Below, piece by piece: positions 23,301-33,359 of a stretch of 64,000 bases of DNA. Position numbers and translations under genes: made by a program. The notes under the pieces are model-generated. The model did no database searches, had not been told where the DNA came from, and saw only the letters and a program-made list of their open reading frames with translations. Position 1 is the stretch's first letter. Each line of letters opens with the position of its first letter. Source of the stretch: Pomphorhynchus laevis. Taxonomy: Eukaryota > Acanthocephala > Palaeacanthocephala > Echinorhynchida > Pomphorhynchidae. The stretch covers positions 1-64,000 of the forward strand of contig WNNJ02002183.1 of NCBI GenBank assembly GCA_012934845.2, read 5' to 3'.

Positions 23301-23836
23301 ATCATAACCAGAGGTCAATCGAATTCCTGTCTAATATGTATAGAGAAATTGTGAATTTCTATCAGCAGGCTCTTGTAGAACGCATTGCTGTCTATCGTGA
23401 ACAAATGCAATCGTTAACTAGAAGTGACAGCAAAATGTCACATAGCGGTTCATCAATTAAATCACTTACAGAACAATTAAGTCAATCAACAGTAAATCTA
23501 CTAGGCCAACAAACTCGAGAAACTATGATTTTACAACGGAATCTTGCAAATCTGGCAAATTCGTTATTAATGCAAACGGAAGTATGTGAAAAGGCGAAAC
23601 AATTAGTAAAGGATTTTGTTAATGATAGACTATACCGATGTAATCAATTTGTCAACTTCAAATTAAGGGCGCAACAGCGAAAAATAAAATTGATGGAAGA
23701 AAAACTTAATGATAAAACACAACAACTGACTGATCTAAAGGAGGAATTAGAGTCTAGCAAAAGCCGTTGTCGTAAGTTGGCCACGCGATTTGGTCGAGAA
23801 ATGGAAAAGATAGCAGGCAAACAAGCGGTAAAATAG
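20354..23836 (+). CDS. Large beta-propeller/coiled-coil protein, possibly CFAP57-like
   Basis: An intact 1160-codon single exon. Residues about 1-850 alternate short hydrophobic strands with turns like WD40 blades: YECVDIDWFLDGCHLAIACK then GTCLIWN, and LAIGGQNGTISLYTLPF. Residues about 930-1160 are helical with heptads (MEEKLNDKTQQLTDLKEELE), a coiled coil. Two propellers followed by a coil, and the LAIGGQNGTISLYTLPF blade, recall ciliary CFAP57/WDR65 family proteins, but the coil here is shorter and the match is weak; a RIC1-like or other propeller protein is possible. There is no signal peptide or membrane segment. The start codon has an in-frame AT-rich leader with a possible TTTGTAG acceptor 13 bases upstream. 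A polyadenylation signal AATAAA follows the stop within about 25 bases. It is the only long intact host gene in the window. The function is not assigned. Confidence 0.85.
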   Translation: MIISRNIGISVEREVYRDRAIISLCSQRIAYLCGRTVSIQNWYDEENDDESMLDFDFSNVKQRFQRLSRVGHLSSQHVQALFSNTCGTWLAVVCTSSNNNQPTRHQIVEKDHHRYIVQFVNTNDLKVSYSLSLEFKANHIINNLQIPVISISNSSMHASFHINRRKEQSVLVSACYLCKAITEEVARKSSFNIYDARKNSSSKTNIIRESIPQLTLELYCLQKRNEINNELASELEDEIQSDVSDCDYPYQQYKATHLASLNVKSIGNQAKALIKENEKEDIELIQSEITYNKAYLDKYGNLANPIRSARISILTNFALYVCRISESETSGSRHVLPGNDGRYRSRDDLISTVRMPSNGTNQDQPECILSYQTLFSIDSIYSHHCWITLENSNLYLIEINKAGRIEVYRDDISINQMILESRHWLENGCAKRLCLSDKDKRVVCLQAMGNIIFVCTEQNLYTFHLDCTKTSEMYGSTVDCISLRRITLRNLFVDRIQNNLKILIILPQKIKTMLKDQYYLLLLTSNFDLFSLKFDLLFLKNEHNDDRTVSSYHHHLHTSSQQPQFALSKVSEFIKGDIVGFDVSLVKSLVIISTMNGNRLQFYSGTSYFDLLFIIYQQRQTITVKFVSVDTFGSTLLILYNNGRSLVLYGIRASTIGELLFQTELPEQASKAKLCSVGKRIALALSKDGVRSFEPILHRTGRNRESMLSEYECVDIDWFLDGCHLAIACKNGTCLIWNSIKGYIVFTHVEHSTPYCSLKIDHSADIRLYISCLQSKSVIQLDRYEKRNLNETFTNEKVLKSTRLSQLPGGEPTCICVEHKILAIGGQNGTISLYTLPFSEVYNNICKQTAFAYFDAFSTEIIYLAMNHFEIVACDGNGCLIGLKIPHTTYYTGSGAQRLTEPLSAWSEVAQIDSKTISECQRAIEVGSQAADLTSRNVQSAFEISKQETIHSGEKRCEIVVDRIIESDKQSNLVLTNARTLVNHNQRSIEFLSNMYREIVNFYQQALVERIAVYREQMQSLTRSDSKMSHSGSSIKSLTEQLSQSTVNLLGQQTRETMILQRNLANLANSLLMQTEVCEKAKQLVKDFVNDRLYRCNQFVNFKLRAQQRKIKLMEEKLNDKTQQLTDLKEELESSKSRCRKLATRFGREMEKIAGKQAVK

Positions 23837-23919
23837 TTCTGTCGTATGTATTCATAAATAAATTTTCTTAATGTTAAAAAAAATTATCGAAAATGTGGAC
23901 AACTCAATAGAAAAGATAA

Positions 23920-26900
23920 AATATTGAAACAAACTATTTACACAAAATTTTTACAAAAAATATTGACACAAATTATTGATTATTGAAACACACATTATTG
24001 AACAAATTATTGACACAAAATATTGACAAAAAATATTGAAAAAACAAAGTTGATATGCCTGTGCATATGATGACTATTATATTTACTGTTTTGATGACTA
24101 TTTTTTGATGACTATTTTATTCTGAACATTTCTTCAAGACCATCTATAAGCCAACAGCAGTAAGCTATATTTCAGTATTAGAGTAACTAATCAGTTTCTA
24201 ATCCAATATCTACGATTCACGTTTCGGTCCTTTTAATGTTGGCTGACGATCACTCGACTCGTCTGCTTTGTGAATAAAGCCTGCATTATGAATAAAGCAG
24301 ACAAGACCCGTCAAACAATAAAGCGGACAAGTCGAGTGATCGTCGGAAAACATTAAAAAGACTGAAACGTGAAAAGTATGTATTGGATCAAAGTGGAACG
24401 TGCAACTGTTGGCTTAAATATAGAATTGAAGCAACGTGTAGAATTAAGTAATCACAATTACAATAAACACAAAATATAAACATAAAATATTAAAACAAAA
24501 AATATTGACAGAAAATATTTACCAAAAATATTGACACAATATTTCAAAACAAAAATTGACACAAAATATTGACACAAAACATTGACACAAAATATTGACA
24601 CAAAACATTGACACAAAATATTGACAAAACATTGACACAAAATATTGACAAAATATCGACACAAAATATTGACACAAAATATTGACACAAAATATTGACA
24701 CAAAAAATTGACACAAAACATTTACACAAAATATTGACACAAAACATTGACACAAAAAATTGACACAAAGTATGAAAACAAAATATTGACACAAAAAATT
24801 GACACAAAACATTGACACAAAATATTGACAAAACATTGACACAAAATATTGACAAAATATTGACAGAATATTGATACAAAATATTGACAAAAAATTGACA
24901 CAAAATATTGATACAAAAAAATAACACAAAAAATTGACACAAAGTATGGAAACAAAATATTGACACAAAAAAATAACACAAAAAATTGACACAAAGTATG
25001 GAAACAAAATATTGACACAAAACATTGACACAAAATATTGACACAAAACATTGACACAACATATTGACAAAATATTGACATGACATTGACACAAATTATT
25101 GACACAAAATATTGACAAAATATTGACACAAAATATTGACACAAAAAATTGACACAAAGTATGAAAACAAAATATTGACACAAAAAATGACACAAAATAT
25201 TGACACAAAACATTGACATAAAATATTGACACAAAAAACTGACAAAGAATATTGACACAAAACATTGACACAAAACATTGACACAAAACATTGACACAAA
25301 ACATTGACACAAAACATTGACACAAAATATTGACAAAATATTGACAGAATATTGATACAAAATATTGACAAAAAATTGACAAAAAATTGACACAAAATAT
25401 TGACAAAATATTGACAAAAAATTGACACAAAATATTGATACAAAAAAATAACACAAAAAATTGAAACAAAGTATGGAAACAAAATATTGACACAAAGTAT
25501 GGAAACAAAATATTGGCACAAAACATTGACACAAAATATTGACAAAATATTGACAAAACATTGACACAAAATATTGACAAAATATTGACACAAAATATTG
25601 ACAAAATATTGACACAAAAAATTGACACAAAGTATGAAAACAAAATATTGACACAAAATATTGACACAACATATTGACAAAATATTGACAAAATATTGAC
25701 ACAAAATATTGACAAAAAAATTGACACAAAGTATGGAAACAAAATATTGACACAAAAAATTGACACAAAATATTGACACAAAATATTGACACAAAACATT
25801 GACATAATATATTGACACAAAAAACTGACAAAGAATATTGACACAAAACATTGACACAAAACATTGACACAAAATATTGACAAAATATTGACAGAATATT
25901 GATACAAAATATTGACAAAATATTGACCGAATATTGATACAAAATATTGACAAAATATTGACAAAAAATTGACACAAAATATTGACAAAATATTGACAAA
26001 ATATTGACACAAAATATTGATACAAAAAAAATAACACAAAAAATTGACACAAAGTATGAAAACAAAACATTGACACAAAATATTGACAAAATATTGACAA
26101 AACATTGACACAAAACATTGACACAAAATATTGACAAAATATTGACAAAACATTGACACAAAATATTGACAAAATATTGACAGAATATTGATACAAAATA
26201 TTGACAAAATATTGACAAAAAATTGACACAAAATATTGATACAAAAAAATAACACAAAAAATTGACACAAAGTATGGAAACAAAATATTGGCACAAAACA
26301 TTGACACAAAATATTGGCACAAAATATTGACAAAAAATTGACACAAAATATTGACACAAAATATTGACACAAAAAATTGACACAAAATATTGACACAACA
26401 TATTGACACAAAAAATTGACACAAAATATTGACACAAAATATTGACACAAAATATTGACAAAATATTGACACAAAATATTGACACAAAAAATTGACACAA
26501 AGTATGGAAACAAAATATTGACACAAAAAATTGACACAAAATATTGACACAAAACATTGACATAAAATATTGACACAAAACAATTGACACAAAACATTGA
26601 CACAAAATATTGACAAAATATTGACAGAATATTGATACAAAATATTGACAAAATATTGACAAAAAATTGACACAAAATATTGACAAAATATTGACAAAAA
26701 ATTGACACAAAATATTGATACAAAAAAATAACACAAAAAATTGACACAAAGTATGGAAACAAAATATTGACACAATACACTGACACAATACATTGACACA
26801 AAATATTGGCACAAAATATTGACAAAAAATTGACACAAAATATTGACAAAAAATATTGACAAAAAAATTGACACAAAAAATTGACACAAAGTATGAAAAC

Positions 26901-29200
26901 AAAATATTGACACAAAAAATTGACACAAAAAATTGACACAAAATATTGACACAAAACATTGACATAAAATATTGACACAAAAAACTGACAAAGAATATTG
27001 ACACAAAACATTGACACAAAACATTGACACAAAATATTGACAAAATATTGACAGAATATTGATACAAAATATTGACACAAAAAATTGACACAAAGTATGA
27101 AAACAAAATATTGACACAAAAAAATAACACAAAAAATTGACACAAAGTATGGAAACAAAATATTGACACAAAACATTGACACAAAATATTGGCACAAAAT
27201 ATTGACAAAAAATTGACACAAAATATTGACAAACAATATTGACACAAAAAATTGACACAAAGTATGGAAACAAAATATTGACACAAAAAATTGACACAAA
27301 ATATTGACACAAAATATTGACACAAAATATTGACACAAAATATTGACACAACATATTGACAAAATATTGACAAAACATTGACACAAAATATTGACACAAA
27401 AAATTGACACAAAGTATGAAAACAAAATATTGACACAAAAAAATAACACAAAAAATTGACACAAAGTATGGAAACAAAATATTGACACAAAACATTGACA
27501 CAAAATATTGGCACAAAATATTGACACAAAATATTGACACAAAACATTGAGACAAGATATTGACAAAACATTGACACAAAATATTGACACAAAAAATTGA
27601 CACAAAATATTGAGACAAGATATTGACACAAAATATTGACAAAATATTGACATGACATTGACACAAAATATTGACAAAAAATTGACACAAAATATTGACA
27701 CAAAAAAATAACACAAAAAATTGACACAAAGTATGGAAACAAAATATTGACACAAAATATTGACACAAAATATTGACACAAAGTATGGAAACAAAATATT
27801 GACACAAAACATTGACACAAAATATTGACAAAATATTGACAAAAAATTGACACAAAACATTGATACAAAATATTGACACAAAATATTGACACAAAATATT
27901 GACAAAAAATTGACACAAAATATTGATACAAAATATTGATACAAAAAAAATAACACGAAAAATTGACAAATAATATTAACACAAAATATTGACACAAAAA
28001 ATTGACACAAAAAATTGACACAAAGTATGAAAACAAAATATTGACACAACAAATTGACACAAAATATTGAAACAAAATATTGACACAAAATATTGACTAA
28101 AAATTGACACAAAACACTGATACAAAATATTGACACAACATATTGACACAAAAAATTGTTACACAACATATTTACACAAAATATTGACAAAATATTGACA
28201 ACATATTGACACAACATATTGATACAAAATATTGACAAAATATTGAAAAAATATTTTTACAAAATATTGGCAAAATATAAACAAAAAATGTTGACACCAA
28301 ATATTGTAAAAAAATATTGACACAATATATTAAAACACAAAATTGACAAATTATTGACACAATATTTACTCATAACATTATTACACAACATATTTACACA
28401 AAATATTGACACAAAATATTGACAAAATATTGATACAATATATTGACACAACACAATATATTAAAACACAAAATTGACGAATTATTGACACAATATTTAC
28501 ACAAAACATTATTACACAACATATTTACAAAAAATATTGACACAAAATATTGACAAACAATATTGACAAAATATTGATACAAAAAATTAACATAAAATAT
28601 TGAAACAAAATATTGACACAAAATATTGACCAAATATTGATACAAAAAATTAACAAAATATTGAAACAAAATATTGACCAAAAATATTGACACAAAATAT
28701 TGACCAAAAATATTGACACAATATTTCAACACAAAAAATTGACAAAACATTGACACAAAATATTGACACAAAATATTGACACAAAATATTGACCAAGTGT
28801 TGATACAAATAATTGACACAAAATATTGACTCCAAATATTGACACAAAATATTCTCACATAAAATATTGACAAAGTATTGACACAACATATTCTCACACA
28901 AAATATTGTCACAAATTATTGGCACAAGATATCGACAAAATATTGACACAAGAAATCGACAAAAATTGACACAAGTAATCGACAAAATATTGACACAAGA
29001 AATCGACAAAATATTGACACAAGAAATTGACAAAATATTGACACAAGAAATCGACAAATTATTGACACAAATATATTGGCAAATTATTGACACAAATATA
29101 TTGGCAAATTATTGACACAAATATATTGGCAAATTATTGACACAAATATATTGGCAAATTATTGACACAAGAAATCGACAAAATATTGCTACACAGCCTA
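23920..29200. repeat. 13/11-base satellite array (ATTGACACAAAAT family)
   Basis: More than 4.7 kb of tandem units ATTGACACAAAAT (13 bases) and ATTGACAAAAT (11 bases) with point variants. Longer cassettes recur (GACAGAATATTGATAC ... AATAACACAAAAAATTGACA ... AAAGTATGGAAAC) at irregular spacing of roughly 300-550 bases, a loose higher-order pattern. The unit contains no stop on the minus strand, so all three minus frames stay open for thousands of bases (e.g. 28238-24519), encoding SIFCVNILCQYFV-type repeats of 13 residues. These frames are by-products of the unit and not genes. Units near 28.2-29.2 kb are more diverged and shift to a variant with ATATATTGGC. A 400-base foreign segment interrupts it at 24.05-24.47 kb. 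Confidence 0.93.
24050..24470. mobile_element. Fold-back segment inserted in the satellite
   Basis: Non-satellite DNA with inverted arms: 24208-24272 (TTCACGTTTCGGTCC, CGATCACTCGACT) pairs with 24322-24385 (AGTCGAGTGATCG, ACTGAAACGTGAA). Outer parts (AGCCAACAG at about 24147; CTGTTGGCT at about 24408) are also inverted. The CGTTTCGG arms resemble the ends of other PLE-related repeats in the window. No coding capacity. Confidence 0.6.
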
Positions 29201-29223
29201 TCTACACAAACGTGTATTTAAAA

Positions 29224-29493
29224 TTACAAATAGTTGAATACATAATACGTCCACTCAGGATGCCCGTTGCAGAACCCTGAGCAAAACATATCAAGTCTAG
29301 GCTCAGGATCACGATAAATACTTTCTTTCTTGAAACGAGAGTTGATGACCCTCACTTGAATGTTTCGTTGATTGGCGTTGTTACAATATAAGTTAATTAG
29401 TGAATGGAGCATGACGTTTCCCATAATCACCATTTTATGCAATTTTAGCCAAGTTTTCTCCTGATATTGATTTATTTTATTGTTCAACAACAA
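29224..29493 (-). other. Unassigned 89-codon open frame
   Basis: Balanced codon composition compared with its surroundings, ending RLDMFCSGFCNGHPEWTYY and then stop. I do not recognise it. It lies between the satellite and a PLE terminal repeat, so it may be a last exon of a host gene or a mobile-element scrap. Confidence 0.25.
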
Positions 29494-29915
29494 TATTTAA
29501 CGACTGTTTTCCTACTAGTAAGGTTGACCAGATCGTTGATCATACGACCAAAGAAGCTGATCTTTCTTTAGGATAGCAGCGATGTAAACGCTACAGGTAG
29601 ATTATTCACGTTCTTTGGATGATGATAGGGTTCGTGAAAAATCTCAGCATCTTCAAAAAGATTAGATTATATGTATATTATAGTTATTGTAATTGGTTTT
29701 AATTCACGTGCACTGTATGAATAGTATAGTACATGTTCATGTAGGGTGCAGCATTTATCAGTAGGGTGATCTACCATCAGTTATTTCGGCTGCCTTGTGA
29801 TATATTTTAAAATTCATTTATGAAAATTTGCTACTTGGTAGAATGGACATATCATCTTTAAACTAACCACGTGCTATCCGGATCATCTTAATTTTCTTCG
29901 ACAGGAGATTTAATT
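29494..29915. repeat. PLE terminal repeat with hammerhead-like core (copy 2)
   Basis: The segment 29745-29910 is homologous to 15930-16092. On the minus strand the boxes are decayed (CCGAAATAAC, CTACTGATAAATGCTGC). The preceding 29494-29740 is of the same element type by context, but I cannot assign it firmly. Confidence 0.5.
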
Positions 29916-30244
29916 GCTGTCGTTGCTTGTTTTCTCATAGGATCCTTTATATGATACACTTTTATATTTGACAGTAGAATATCATATGTATAAGGGAAGG
30001 TTATGGTCATCGATATTTTTTTATGGATAATGTACATCTGTACATGAAGTTGATGAATATTTAAATTTATCATCTATGTTATCAGCGAAGCATATCATCT
30101 GATAAAATGCTTTATAAAACGACACTTCTCAAAAGTACCATGTTTTCATCAACGAATTTGGTACGTAAATCAAGAAATCACGATAGAGTCCGTGCTAGAA
30201 AAATCAAACGATTATCTCAAATGATACCATTCTGCTTGAATTTT

Positions 30245-30487
30245 TTTGTAATCATATAAGCCCAACGCGAAATAAAAACGAAAACAGTAATAGATACCGT
30301 TTCGTCATTACAATGACTCATCAGTACTAGATCCCTCCCACTGCTGGATGCAGATGATGGCTTTGCTAGTCATCCTCTGCATCCAGCAGTGGGAGGGATC
30401 TGGTACTGATGAGCCATTGTGATGACGAAACGGCATCTAGCAGTGTTTTTCGTCTTTCTTTCGGGTCGGGCTTATATGATTACAAAA
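30245..30487. repeat. Palindrome with a hammerhead core in each arm
   Basis: Inverted arms of about 120 bases centre near 30366. The left arm reads on the minus strand CTGATGAG (30324-30317), a perfect stem II around TGTA, then CGAAAC. The right arm reads on plus CTGATGAG (30406-30413), then CGAAAC and GGCATC to 30437. Flanking bases can form stem I (CTAGTA/TATTAC on the left). Stem III is only one or two pairs, as in the minimal type I hammerheads known from PLEs. Neighbours 30488-31000 are AT-rich with nothing coding seen. Confidence 0.65.
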
Positions 30488-31009
30488 TAAATCAAGCGAT
30501 GCTTCGTTGATTTATATATTCGTTAGTACAACTTCCACATTCTATCGGTATATTTTTGTTCTCATAGATCTATTGAAGGCAATAGATGATATACGTCGCA
30601 TTTATAAAAAATAGCCCAGATTTATCCTTATTTGATCAATAAACACGAATGTATTTTTATATATAAAAATCATTAGCGAAGGATGTCTAGCGTCCTTAAA
30701 AATAAAACCAAACCTATATGCATTTATATGCCATTAATGCATTTAAATCACACGTCATACTTAGTTCACAAACGTTTGATCTATGCCATTTCATTGACCA
30801 TGGTTATTTTGCATTAATATGCTCGAAAATAACAAGTTGTATATAAAATATATTTATTACCAATTACTTTTTAAATGACATGCAAATAAGATTATGTAAT
30901 ATTGTCATGCATTTAACCCTATCAATCTGGTGTAATATTTCATCGACACGACGATTAATAATTAATTAATTAATCAATAAATTAATACATTCGACATTAC
31001 TGTTAAAGC

Positions 31010-31964
31010 AGACAACAGACGACGAGTACTGAAGATATGCGAACAAACTCGACTTCATTCTCGGTTAGAGCATTATGATCTACGAAACAGCATTCAACAG
31101 GCTGAACAGTACTTACCATTTCTCTCACACTGTCGAGTCAACTTATACGATGCACACAATAAAATGCTAAATCGATATCAACGAGCCACATCGCTTAATG
31201 ACCAGAAAAAGAATATAATTAGTGAAGCTGTTCTTATTAGCGAAGAAAATCAAGCCGATATGGTATCAGCTGAGATGATGATACATGTAATTTTACAGGA
31301 AATCAACGATGTTTATCGAAATAGACAAATATGTCAGATTGAAACCCGAATAATTATCGATGATATTACTATGATATTCGATGTGGCAACTGGACGGAAA
31401 TTCGGAGGTGAAAAGAGTCCAGAATTCGGTGTGCTTATAGGTAAGATGCGAGCCAAATACTTTGATCAGCTTAAAGAAAAGACAAAAGTTGACGATGAGT
31501 TTAACAGACAGATAAACTACTATCGAATGGAGCAGATTAACCATATTAGTAAAGATATTGAAAAACTTAATGCTCAGCTAAGCCATGAAAGCAATGTGGT
31601 TGAACGTCAACGTCTGATTCCATTGTATATAATTGCATCTGATGCTAACGCCAAAATGAAAGTTCAAATCGCGGAAACCCGACGTTTGCTGGAAGAGTGT
31701 TTGGAACGAGTGAATCGGCATCAAATTGATTTGTTCTTTCAAGAAGTTAATAATATATGTCAACTTTCACAATTAGCTGAAGAATCCAGAGACGTATATG
31801 AACTAGAAATGTTTATTGATTTACTATCCGACGCTAAGAAAAGAATTGAACATGTTCTTTGTCTTGTTAAAAATTGTAATGATAGCTTTGAATATCCTCA
31901 AGATATGCATTTCTACGGATCCTCGTACAAAACTAATCAAACATTTTCGAGTATTCAGCATTAA
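31010..31964 (+). CDS. Last exon of an unrecognised coiled-coil protein
   Basis: An open frame without stop from 30979 to the TAA at 31962-31964. A TTAAAGCAG acceptor at about 31002-31010 suggests the true exon start, with the frame reading DNRRRVLKICEQTRLHSRLE and so on. The exon encodes about 315 residues, nearly all helical and highly charged (NAQLSHESNVVERQRLIPLY; AETRRLLEECLERVNRHQ), so extended coiled coil is likely. There are no signal or membrane segments. BAR-like or TRIM-like helical regions are possible but no diagnostic motif is present. Earlier exons are not seen; the satellite and PLE repeats upstream may fill the preceding intron. Codon use resembles the gene at 20.4-23.8 kb. 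Confidence 0.6.
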
Positions 31965-32438
31965 TCATGAAGAAATTACAGGAATGTGGGAAATTGTGTA
32001 ACATTTTTCTGTATTTAAATATATAAATTTTAAGTATATAAATATTAAAATTCTGCATTTTTGGCAACAAATAATGAAATTTTTCGTTTATTAATTTACT
32101 TTAAATTTATACATAAATAGAACCAATACTCTGAAAATCTAAAAAATTATTTATGACTCATCGAGAAAACAAACGATTAATTATACAAAACATAAAATCA
32201 TAATTAATAAATAATTAATAGAACATCGAATCTAATAGCTTTGTTATTTGTACAGAACAAAATTCTGACGCACCAGAAACATGCGATAGTTTTGAGACAA
32301 CTCATTATTCGAAAGATTTATACATTTAAAAATCACAAAGACGAAACATTAGATAAAACGCTAAAGGTCTTCGCGCATTATACAAACCATAGGATAAACC
32401 TGACAATAGAATCGATATTAAAAGTGTAGTATATATAA

Positions 32439-32940
32439 GTGACATGGAGCCTGCAGTTCGTTGATCGAAGCCAGTTTCAATCGGCAACTACATTGAATAT
32501 ATTACGAATTCCATTCGGAAGCCTGCCAGTTGTTTCATTCCGCACAACCAGACTTAACTTCTATATGCCGAATCCAGTTTTGGGTCAAACGAGTGAAGCA
32601 AAGAGTCAGTAACAACAACTGCTGAGTAGATAAGGATGGTCTACACAGCAAATGTTCTGAATAATATTTTTGGTCAGCAAGAGGAAAAATGTCCTGGTTC
32701 GATATTGAAAGCCGCAAACGTTTAAGCAACGTTTCGGAAATGCCTTCTTCTACTGGCACACAGATAACCGATACGACCAGTGGGCACTTCATTCTACTGA
32801 TGAGTATCACTGAGTATTTCATCATTTCAATGCTAACGTGGTCTTCCAGAAGTGACATGGTTGCTGTAGTTCGTTGATCGAAGCCAGTTTCAATCGGCAA
32901 CTACATTGAATACATTACGAATTCTATTCGGAATCCTGGA
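32439..32940 (+). repeat. 413-base repeat unit plus partial second copy, hammerhead-related
   Basis: About 88 bases at 32439-32528 (GTGACATGGAGCCTGCAGTT...) recur at 32852-32940, a period of 413 bases: one full tandem unit and the start of the next. The interior has CGTTTCGGAAATGCCTTCTT and ACTGATGAGTATCAC boxes. An inverted copy is at 61925-62200. This is the arrangement of a tandem small non-coding repeat, not a gene; open frames here are shadows. Confidence 0.7.
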
Positions 32941-32949
32941 ATATTTAGT

Positions 32950-33245
32950 TAATTTTTTGAATACCGTGATTCTGTGTGGTTTTATATCAATTGATTCATT
33001 AACGATGATATAATGTGACAATGTTTATAGTCAATTCAAGTTGTATGGTTTTATACACCAATGCTTCTAGTCTTCTTCCTAAAATTAATGAATTGAAATT
33101 AAGTGTTCATAATAAATATAACTCAAACAAGACTAATGTTGTCGATGCAATCTCATCGGATGGATAGAAACAGTATTAGTGGTGATTGAGCGAATCTTTA
33201 TGTGGATAGCAGCACAACGTTTAAGATATTAATTACAGGAATTTT
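32950..33245 (+). pseudogene. LINE endonuclease N-terminal scrap (CR1/RTE-like)
   Basis: Reads FYTNASSLLPKINELKLSVH at 33047-33106, the typical N-terminus of a LINE apurinic-type endonuclease (pattern LYTNARSLLPKxxEL). A homologous segment is at 37290-37600. Degenerate. Confidence 0.6.
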
Positions 33246-33359
33246 TTTAATGTGGCAAATACACACAGACTAATAATAAAGATTTTATTAAATCACAAAA
33301 CATAAATGAAAAAATAATAATAACAGTCAGTTAAAGACATAAACCACAGTTCATTTCTT

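Noticed and set aside
24519-28238. Giant minus-strand reading frames of up to 1239 codons (and two overlapping ones of more than 950 codons)
   Set aside because: They are the translation of a 13/11-base satellite that lacks stops in all three minus frames; the same peptide repeat appears in each frame.
23920-29200. CRISPR-like array
   Set aside because: Units are contiguous with no unique spacers, and the context is an animal nuclear genome.
32535-32900. 121-codon minus frame in the 413-base repeat
   Set aside because: The repeat unit is non-coding in its other copies; the frame is not conserved at 62 kb.
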